Assembly (NCBI GenBank): GCA_016200825.1 | Contig: JACQEA010000491.1 | Location: 1-5,458, forward strand | Direction: 5' to 3' | DNA: 5,458 nt | From: Chloroflexota bacterium | GTDB lineage: Bacteria > Chloroflexota > Anaerolineae > UBA4142 | Shown: positions 1 to 4,760 of the stretch, in pieces | Layout of the letters: every line of letters begins with the position of its first letter | How positions within the stretch are numbered: the first letter of the stretch is position 1 | Position numbers and translations under genes: made by a program | The notes under the pieces: generated by a model | The model's database searches: none | What the model saw: the letters and a program-made list of their open reading frames with translations, nothing else | Told to the model about the DNA's origin: nothing

Positions 1-280
1 ATTGCAAATTTTGATCGTAATCTTTCAAGGCGCGTTTCCAAACGTACAAAAAAACGCGCGCGCCTGCATCGTGCAATTGGCGCGCACACACCAACCCATC
101 GCCGCCGTTATTGCCGGGACCGATGAGCGCAAGAATTTTTTTGTCGCGCCCATTCATCCGCGCGATTAGCGCGTCGGCAACCGCTTGCCCCGCGCGTTCC
201 ATCATCGCGGCGTACGAATTTCCATTTGCATCCGCGCGTTGCTCGAGCGCGCGCATTTGAATTGAGGTGACAAGTTTCAT
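1..280 (-). CDS. nnr: NAD(P)H-hydrate epimerase / bifunctional Nnr, N-terminal part (cut by window edge)
   Basis: This is the first 93 residues of a YjeF_N-type protein, which runs off the left edge. The family epimerises the damaged cofactors NADHX and NADPHX in the cytoplasm; in most bacteria the same chain continues into an ADP-dependent dehydratase domain, which would lie outside the window. The sequence shows the family opening (MKLVTSIQMRALEQRA, then an AAMMERAG helix) and the signature GPGNNGGDGLVCARQL at residues 54-69, the glycine/asparagine loop that binds substrate and a monovalent cation in this family. The ATG at 280 is preceded by GGGTGAACC, a modest ribosome binding site. It lies 130 bp downstream of the 337-residue membrane protein gene with a palindromic repeat between, so co-transcription is possible but not shown. 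Family assignment is firm; whether the C-terminal dehydratase domain is present cannot be seen. Confidence 0.93.
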   Translation of the reverse strand, partial: MKLVTSIQMRALEQRADANGNSYAAMMERAGQAVADALIARMNGRDKKILALIGPGNNGGDGLVCARQLHDAGARVFLYVWKRALKDYDQNLQ

Positions 281-290
281 GGTTCACCCG

Positions 291-395
291 GTAGGGGCGA
301 GGCATTCGCTTGCATCAATTCGAAAATGAAATCTGGTCGGTTTGCGCGGACATTGCTCTGCCGAGGTTAAGGACTGGCGAATGCCTCGCCCTTAC
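291..395. repeat. Intergenic palindromic repeat with GTAGGGGC-type end
   Basis: The arms at 291-309 (GTAGGGGCGAGGCATTCGC) and 377-395 are inverted copies matching at 18 of 19 positions, separated by 67 bp of unrelated sequence. The element fills nearly all of the 130 bp gap between the membrane protein gene and nnr and has no coding capacity of its own. Its outer end, GTAGGGGC, is the same as that of the element at 4709-4760, so both probably belong to one dispersed repeat family of this genome. In RNA it could form a long hairpin. No T-run follows it on the minus strand, so it does not look like a simple intrinsic terminator. Confidence 0.75.
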
Positions 396-410
396 ACATC
401 CCGCATCACA

Positions 411-1424
411 TCAAAATCTTTCCGCCAGCACGCGCCCAATCGCGGTGCCAATCGGCACGAACATAGACACCGCGAGATTACGAATCGTCTGCGGATTGAA
501 CGCCCATTCCGGCGCGTCGAGAATTCTTTTTTCGTACGCCAGCCACGCGCTCACATGTTTCGCGTCCACATCGTGATCGCCTGCGGCGTGGCGTTCCTTC
601 AACCGCCGATAATCGTCCGCCAAATGCCCGCGCACAATTTCTAATTCGCGTTTTTTCGTACGCACCATCAAGCGATGCGTTTCCAACATGTTGAGCAAAA
701 AAATCGCGACCGTCATCGCGCTGAGCGCCGCGTAAATCGCGACAAAATAAATAAAGTTGCGCACCGATTGCGCGGGGATGAACAACAGACTGATCGTGAT
801 CGCGCCGATGAACACGAGTGTGACGCCAAAACTGCGCCGCGCCATCGCGTCCAGAAACGTGGGACGAAAAATATTTACGTCCAACTTTTGCCGGTGCAAG
901 CGATTCAGCAATTGCGTAATCGCGGAGGTGCTGTACGCGCCCCACCCCGCGAGCGCGAACATCACCCACGTCGAAGTCAGCACGTACAGATTCGTCCAGC
1001 GAAATTGATCCGGAATGTTCCAATCCAGCGGAATCGCGACGCCAATTGCCGCGCCGAGCGCGAGCGCGATCCATTCGCGGCGGCGCGTGAGCGGCGAAAT
1101 TTGGTCAATCAGATTTTGAAACGCGGCGCGATCCAAATTCATCATCTTGCGAAATTCTTCCATCACCGCAATGCGCGAGGAACGCAGAAAATGTTGCAGC
1201 ACGAGAATGTAGAATGAAATCGCGGGTTGCAAAAGAATCGGTCGCCAAAAATCACTTTCAAACACGCGCACGACGACACTGTCTAAAAGCGCCGCGCCGA
1301 TGTAAAAAACAATCGCGCTCGCGCCGATGACCGCGAGCGCGAGTCGTCCATCAATTCGCGTTAGTTTCGTAAAATCGTCAAACAAAGTAGAAGGATAAGC
1401 TGATGTTGGGATTGACTCTTGCAT
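411..1424 (-). CDS. Six-span integral membrane protein of unknown function
   Basis: I do not recognise a named family in this 337-residue protein. It has no signal peptide. Hydrophobic segments lie at about residues 28-52, 60-80, 118-135, 145-167, 199-217 and 223-247, suggesting six membrane spans. A charged, helical and possibly coiled-coil stretch follows (248-282, rich in R, K, E and D), then a cytoplasmic-looking tail ending in a short hydrophobic amphipathic segment (314-333, IRNLAVSMFVPIGTAIGRVL). The loop between spans 2 and 3 is also charged (81-117). The start at 1424 is well supported: AGAGGTGA lies four bases before the ATG. The gene begins 30 bp after the DUF4129 gene ends, so the two are very probably co-transcribed, which suggests a role with the MoxR/DUF58/DUF4129 membrane system. 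No catalytic motif is visible. It could be a scaffold or a transporter-like accessory; that is a guess. Confidence 0.88.
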   Translation of the reverse strand: MQESIPTSAYPSTLFDDFTKLTRIDGRLALAVIGASAIVFYIGAALLDSVVVRVFESDFWRPILLQPAISFYILVLQHFLRSSRIAVMEEFRKMMNLDRAAFQNLIDQISPLTRRREWIALALGAAIGVAIPLDWNIPDQFRWTNLYVLTSTWVMFALAGWGAYSTSAITQLLNRLHRQKLDVNIFRPTFLDAMARRSFGVTLVFIGAITISLLFIPAQSVRNFIYFVAIYAALSAMTVAIFLLNMLETHRLMVRTKKRELEIVRGHLADDYRRLKERHAAGDHDVDAKHVSAWLAYEKRILDAPEWAFNPQTIRNLAVSMFVPIGTAIGRVLAERF

Positions 1425-1427
1425 CGT

Positions 1428-1435
1428 TCACCTCT
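1428..1435 (-). promoter_or_regulatory. Strong ribosome binding site of the six-span membrane protein gene
   Basis: On the minus strand AGAGGTGA is followed by ACG and the ATG at 1424. It is the clearest Shine-Dalgarno sequence among the CDS starts that lie fully inside operon genes here, and it fixes the start. It lies in the 30 bp gap after the DUF4129 gene. Confidence 0.75.
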
Positions 1436-1454
1436 CAACCTCTGAACCACGCGT

Positions 1455-2855
1455 TCAATTTTTCTTTTGCAGCGCGCGTTCCACGCGTTGCCACGCCGCG
1501 CGCACGCGCGCAACTAAATCCACCGGCGGCGGCTCTTCGCCATAATGCGCCGCGATGTACGCGCGCGTGATCGTCTCTAAATCAGCGGTGTGTTCATCCC
1601 ACGCCCGCGTCAAACGCGGCAAATATTCATTGGGCGTTTCCGCGGTCGCGCGCGTCACTCCCGCCGCGCCCGCGCGCGCGACGAGCGCGGCGTAAATGCG
1701 GCGAATGGATTCCGCGCGCCCATCGAACGCGCGCCGCGGCGTTTTCTTTTTTGCGCGCGCCGGATCGCTCGCGCCGACGGGCGCGCCATCGAATCCTTCG
1801 CGCACAAAATTTTCTTCTTCGTATTGACGCATCCGCCGTTGAATCGAATTGGCAATCCACAGACCAATCGCGAATAAGATGAGCAATACGGCAACGGTTT
1901 TAATCAGCGGAATTAAAATTTCAAACGCGGGCGGGACGGGTTGGAGTTGTTCCGGCTCCGGACGATTTTCCGGCGGCAAGATCACTTGCGCCATTTGTTC
2001 CAACATCCGGCGCAGCGCGACGATCAGCGGCAACAATAAAGTGTACAGAAATTCCACGACGAAACTGGCGGGGATGATGAACAGCAAAAATAAAAATTGA
2101 ATGACGTTCCACAGCGGAGTCAACATGCTGAGCGAACCCTGCAACGCTTCGAGCGTAAAGACGCGCACGCCCGCGAGTCCCAGAAAAATCACCAGCCCCA
2201 CCGCCGCCAACAAAAAAATTGCCCAGCGCGGACCGACCGGCAAATCACTGCCCATTTCATCAATGCGCGCGAGCGCGATCGCAAAAAGCGAAAGGATAAA
2301 GTAAACGAGAATCCACGCGGAGAGATCGAGCGGTTTCAAAAACGCGGACGCGATCAACACGAAAAAGAAAAAGACAATTCCCAATCGAAATTGAAAACCG
2401 ATGAACCACAACGTGAGCGGACGTTCGGCAAATCCTAAACCGCGGACAAAAGTGTACACGACCGCCGCCGCGATCAAATGCGCGCGGCTCAAGCCGTTGC
2501 CAAGCTCGGTGAGCGCACGCGTGAATTGCGCGATCCAGTTTGGATCGAAAAGAAATTGGCGCGCGTATAGTTCGATCCAGCCGAGATAAAACGCGGTCGC
2601 GAGCGCAAACGCGAGGACAACGATTTGGACTTGGACCCACGGCATCCGCACGCGCGGCGCGATGCGTCCGATGATCAGCGCGATCCAGTACGCGAGAAAA
2701 ATCGAAAAAACAGTTGGCGGTGTGACGACGATGAGCGAAGCGACGAGCGCGAAAACCGCGTACACCCAGCACGCTTCCATCGCGGCGAGAAGCGCGAGAC
2801 GGATTTCGCGGCGGAGAGAGATTTTTATTTTGAGTGGAGTCAGAGTGAGATTCAT
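1455..2855 (-). CDS. Multi-span membrane protein with C-terminal DUF4129 domain
   Basis: A 466-residue integral membrane protein. Hydrophobic segments are visible at about residues 19-45, 48-64, 74-93, 124-141, 145-173, 178-196, 209-230, 246-282 (long enough for two spans) and 311-336. A basic, low-complexity linker (about 340-383, with KKKTPRR) leads into a C-terminal domain at about 385-461 of DUF4129 type: the IRRIYAALVARAGAAG helix, the T-x-x-E turn (TPNEYLPRL) and a final helical bundle. In the known families DUF4129 is the tail of transglutaminase-like membrane proteins encoded with MoxR and DUF58 genes. Here I see no transglutaminase Cys-His-Asp core, so this protein has the membrane and tail parts only. 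The ATG at 2855 has no obvious Shine-Dalgarno sequence; its leader overlaps the repeat that flanks the GxxExxY gene. The order moxR, DUF58, DUF4129 supports a shared complex at the membrane. The role itself is unknown. Confidence 0.85.
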   Translation of the reverse strand: MNLTLTPLKIKISLRREIRLALLAAMEACWVYAVFALVASLIVVTPPTVFSIFLAYWIALIIGRIAPRVRMPWVQVQIVVLAFALATAFYLGWIELYARQFLFDPNWIAQFTRALTELGNGLSRAHLIAAAVVYTFVRGLGFAERPLTLWFIGFQFRLGIVFFFFVLIASAFLKPLDLSAWILVYFILSLFAIALARIDEMGSDLPVGPRWAIFLLAAVGLVIFLGLAGVRVFTLEALQGSLSMLTPLWNVIQFLFLLFIIPASFVVEFLYTLLLPLIVALRRMLEQMAQVILPPENRPEPEQLQPVPPAFEILIPLIKTVAVLLILFAIGLWIANSIQRRMRQYEEENFVREGFDGAPVGASDPARAKKKTPRRAFDGRAESIRRIYAALVARAGAAGVTRATAETPNEYLPRLTRAWDEHTADLETITRAYIAAHYGEEPPPVDLVARVRAAWQRVERALQKKN

Positions 2856-2859
2856 ATCA

Positions 2860-2935
2860 ACGCGTAATAAACGGATTTATTTCAAAGTCAAAATCATTTG
2901 GACGCGGATGAACGCGGAAAAAACGGATTCAAAAA
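2860..2935 (+). repeat. Left flanking repeat of the GxxExxY cassette (one full, one degenerate copy)
   Basis: The core ACGCGGATGAACGCGG is at 2902-2917 and is the exact reverse complement of the three cores on the other side of the GxxExxY gene. The similarity goes beyond the core: on the side facing the DUF4129 gene, about 19 of the next 25 bases match the corresponding flank of the copy at 3441-3456. A degenerate copy lies 52 bp away: 2860-2879 matches 2912-2931 at 17 of 20 bases (ACGCGtAAtAAACGGATTtA-like). This nearly fills the 87 bp gap between the GxxExxY and DUF4129 genes and reaches to within five bases of the DUF4129 start codon. Confidence 0.85.
2864..2891 (-). promoter_or_regulatory. 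Weak candidate promoter for the DUF4129 gene
   Basis: On the minus strand TTGACT (2886-2891) and TATTAC (2864-2869) stand 16 bp apart, resembling a housekeeping sigma-factor promoter. Transcription would begin almost at the ATG at 2855, giving a leaderless or near-leaderless message, which fits the lack of a Shine-Dalgarno sequence there. Both boxes lie in repeat-derived, AT-rich sequence where such matches arise easily by chance, so this is only a possibility. Confidence 0.18.
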
Positions 2936-2942
2936 ATTATTT

Positions 2943-3353
2943 TTAGGGAACCCAAGAAAAATTTCCTTTGCGCGCGTTATCAAATACCTTGCGGCGAAAA
3001 CGCGGTTCAGGACCGAAATTCAAAAGCAATCCAACCTCAAAACGAGTTGCTTTGAGGTAATTCAAGAGTTGCGCTTCGTTCTTTTTCGTTAATTCTTCGG
3101 CGGCTTTGAGTTCGACGATCACCAATTCATTCACGACCAAATCGGCTTCATAATGTCCAACACTTTTTTCTTTATAGGTCACTTCTATCGGAACTTGTTG
3201 GGCGACCATCAGACCCAAGTTGCTGAGTTCAATTGCCATCGAATTCTCGTAAACTTTTTCTAGAAATCCATAACCCAGTTCGTTGTAAACGGAATAAAAG
3301 CCTTTTATGATCTCATTGGTGATTGCGCGATGCTTTAAATTCTGATTTTCCAT
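2943..3353 (-). CDS. GxxExxY family protein (PD-(D/E)XK nuclease-like)
   Basis: A 136-residue protein with the family motif G29-F-L-E32-K-V-Y35, a PD-(D/E)XK-like core (YEADLVV with D71, then VIVELKA with E81 and K83), the NEAQLLNYL helix and the strand VGLLLNFG, in the order expected. Length is normal for the family, so the gene looks intact. The biochemical role of GxxExxY proteins is not established; the active-site pattern suggests a nuclease. I chose the ATG at 3353 because AAGGA lies seven bases upstream. An in-frame ATG at 3380 would add nine residues (MKNFLKEEK), but those codons fall mostly in the flanking repeat. The gene sits alone between the DUF58 and DUF4129 genes, bracketed by inverted repeats, and is AT-richer and much poorer in GCGC words than its neighbours. 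I infer that it is a later insertion and not part of the MoxR system. Confidence 0.9.
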   Translation of the reverse strand: MENQNLKHRAITNEIIKGFYSVYNELGYGFLEKVYENSMAIELSNLGLMVAQQVPIEVTYKEKSVGHYEADLVVNELVIVELKAAEELTKKNEAQLLNYLKATRFEVGLLLNFGPEPRFRRKVFDNARKGNFSWVP

Positions 3354-3356
3354 TTT

Positions 3357-3365
3357 CTCTTCCTT
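3357..3365 (-). promoter_or_regulatory. Ribosome binding site deciding the GxxExxY start
   Basis: On the minus strand AAGGAAGAG is followed by AAA and the ATG at 3353, with seven bases between AGGA and the start codon. This favours the inner start. The outer ATG at 3380 has its own weaker GGAAG (six bases upstream), which lies wholly inside the repeat copy at 3364-3405. Confidence 0.55.
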
Positions 3366-3515
3366 GAGAAAATTTTTCATCTGTTTCTTCCGCGTTCATC
3401 CGCGTTCCACCGATTTTTAGAAACTATTGATCCGCTGTTTCCGCGTTCATCCGCGTCCAATTGATCTTGAATTTTGAGAAAATTTTTGATCTGTTTTTTC
3501 CGCGTTCATCCGCGT
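3364..3515 (-). repeat. Right flanking repeat array of the GxxExxY cassette (three copies)
   Basis: Three identical 16 bp cores (ACGCGGATGAACGCGG on the minus strand) lie at 3390-3405, 3441-3456 and 3500-3515, 51 and 59 bp apart. The first and third are part of a longer near-exact duplication: 3364-3405 matches 3474-3515 at 40 of 42 bases, exactly 110 bp apart. The middle copy is a diverged version of the same unit. The array fills the whole gap between the DUF58 and GxxExxY genes. It overlaps the last codons and stop of the DUF58 gene at one end and the outer GxxExxY start at the other. Spacers are related to each other and irregular in length, so it is not a CRISPR array. Confidence 0.9.
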
Positions 3516-4702
3516 CCTGCTGGTTTCGCATTTCGCACTACAATTCCTTCCAGATCAGCGCGCGGAATCCATTCTTCATCTAGCGAAATCAACGCGAGGC
3601 GGCGACCGACCTGACGCAAGCGCACCATCTCCGCGAGAATTTCATCCGTGACAATCGAAGTAATCATCACCAACGTCGCGCCCCACGCGAGTTTGGGCGA
3701 TTCGTTGCGCATCAGCGTTTCGATTGGCGTAGTGACAAAGGACGTGATCGCCGCGAGCGCTTCCAAAATATGGCGCAAATGATTTGGATCGCGCGACGGT
3801 AAAATTTTCAAACGCTGATCGGAATCGGGCCACGTGCCGTTCGCGAGTAAGCCGACCGCGAATTTATTTTCCGCGCCGTAATTCGCGATGGATGCCGCGA
3901 GCGAAATGACGCGCTCGAGTTTTTCCGGGTTGACGCCTTGCCACGCCTGCGCGAACGTCGCGACGTTGACAAACAACATCCATTGATAATCAATCGTCGG
4001 ATCGTACTGCTTGACTTGCAATTCGCCGCGCCGCGCGGTGGCGCGCCAATGAATGTGTTTCGGCGCGTCTTCGGGATGATAATCGCGAATGCCGCGCGCG
4101 CGCGTGGGATCTTGGAACAAACGCGCGCGCGCTTGCACATCACCCAACGGATCTTTCGCGGGCAAATTCCAATCTTGCATTGGCGCGAGGCGCGGATAAA
4201 CAATCAACGGATCGGTGCCGGGAATAATCGCGCTTTGTTCAAACAAACCAAATAGATCGCCCGATTTCACATGCGCGGGACCCAGCGTAAAATATCCGCG
4301 CTGACGACAAGCGAGCCGATAATTCCAACGCGCGCGTTCAAATGGTCCGAGCGCGGCGCGATGCACGAGATAGCCGGTGAGCGGAATGTGCGAAGGCGCA
4401 AGTTCTTTGTGCGCGGGCGGAAGAATGGAAGGAAATTGATCGTCAATGCGCACCCACGCGAGCGGCAAAATTTTTCGATTGCCCACGCGCAAAGTCAAAT
4501 CAATCGTCTCGCCAACAAAAACGCGATGCTCGCTCAACGCGCGCTCGTAACTCACGCGATACAACGCAACGCGATTCCACGCCCACGCGATTGGAATGAT
4601 CACGAGCAACATCACCGCGAGGACAATCAGCGCGGTGACTTTGAGCCACACGCCGATAATAATAATCAACGCGGCGAAGCGAAGCCAAGAGGAGTTGAAC
4701 AT
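3506..4702 (-). CDS. DUF58 domain protein, membrane-anchored (MoxR partner)
   Basis: A 398-residue protein with an N-terminal membrane hairpin at about residues 7-42 (two spans), then a beta-rich region (about 50-170) and the DUF58 core. The hallmark stretch, residues 203-232, reads RGIRDYHPEDAPKHIHWRAT followed by ARRGELQVKQYDP. After it comes a von Willebrand A-like domain (about 238-375). The usual metal-site DxSxS is not present where expected; the strand reads MLFVNVATF (242-250), so the metal site is probably degenerate. DUF58 proteins are typically encoded beside MoxR ATPases and are thought to be their membrane clients or partners. The ATG at 4702 is preferred: a longer frame from 4747 would add RLPKGDRKGRPYKT, which is translation of the palindromic repeat at 4709-4760. 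The last residues (GRG) and the TGA stop lie at or in the repeat at 3500-3515. Confidence 0.92.
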   Translation of the reverse strand: MFNSSWLRFAALIIIIGVWLKVTALIVLAVMLLVIIPIAWAWNRVALYRVSYERALSEHRVFVGETIDLTLRVGNRKILPLAWVRIDDQFPSILPPAHKELAPSHIPLTGYLVHRAALGPFERARWNYRLACRQRGYFTLGPAHVKSGDLFGLFEQSAIIPGTDPLIVYPRLAPMQDWNLPAKDPLGDVQARARLFQDPTRARGIRDYHPEDAPKHIHWRATARRGELQVKQYDPTIDYQWMLFVNVATFAQAWQGVNPEKLERVISLAASIANYGAENKFAVGLLANGTWPDSDQRLKILPSRDPNHLRHILEALAAITSFVTTPIETLMRNESPKLAWGATLVMITSIVTDEILAEMVRLRQVGRRLALISLDEEWIPRADLEGIVVRNAKPAGRG

Positions 4703-4708
4703 TGTTTT

Positions 4709-4760
4709 GTAGGGGCGCCCCTTGCGGTCGCCCTTGGGCAGGCGCAAGGCCTGCCCCTAC
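4709..4760. repeat. Palindromic intergenic repeat between moxR and DUF58 genes
   Basis: A 52 bp element with perfect 8 bp inverted ends, GTAGGGGC and GCCCCTAC, and an inner pairing arm CCTTGCG (4720-4726) with CGCAAGG (4743-4749). It also contains the perfect 12 bp palindrome AGGGGCGCCCCT at 4711-4722. It resembles REP-like elements and shares its ends with the repeat at 291-395. Its right end overlaps the moxR stop codon (TAG at 4757-4759), and its left end stops six bases before the DUF58 start codon. No T-run follows on the minus strand, so it is unlikely to be a strong terminator, but it could affect message stability or translation of the DUF58 gene. Confidence 0.85.

Noticed and set aside
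150..161. Partial match to the cassette repeat (TTCATCCGCG) inside nnr
   Set aside because: Only ten bases match, inside well-conserved coding sequence, with none of the extended flank similarity; chance is enough in this GCG-rich sequence.
675..1217. Long plus-strand reading frame opposite the six-span membrane protein gene
   Set aside because: Its product is an Arg/Asn/Gln/His-rich chain with no domain, typical of antisense to GC-biased codons. The minus-strand frame has clear membrane spans and a good ribosome binding site.
3364..3515. Possible CRISPR array
   Set aside because: Only three cores, uneven spacing of 51 and 59 bp, spacers similar to one another, an inverted copy on the other side of a gene, and no cas genes.
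4703..4747. Longer DUF58 start at 4747
   Set aside because: The added 15 residues are read almost entirely from the palindromic repeat and do not look like the usual N-terminus; the ATG at 4702 begins directly before the membrane spans.
4709..4760. Intrinsic terminator between moxR and DUF58 genes
   Set aside because: The hairpin is GC-rich but no T-run follows on the minus strand, and the genes are expected to be co-transcribed.
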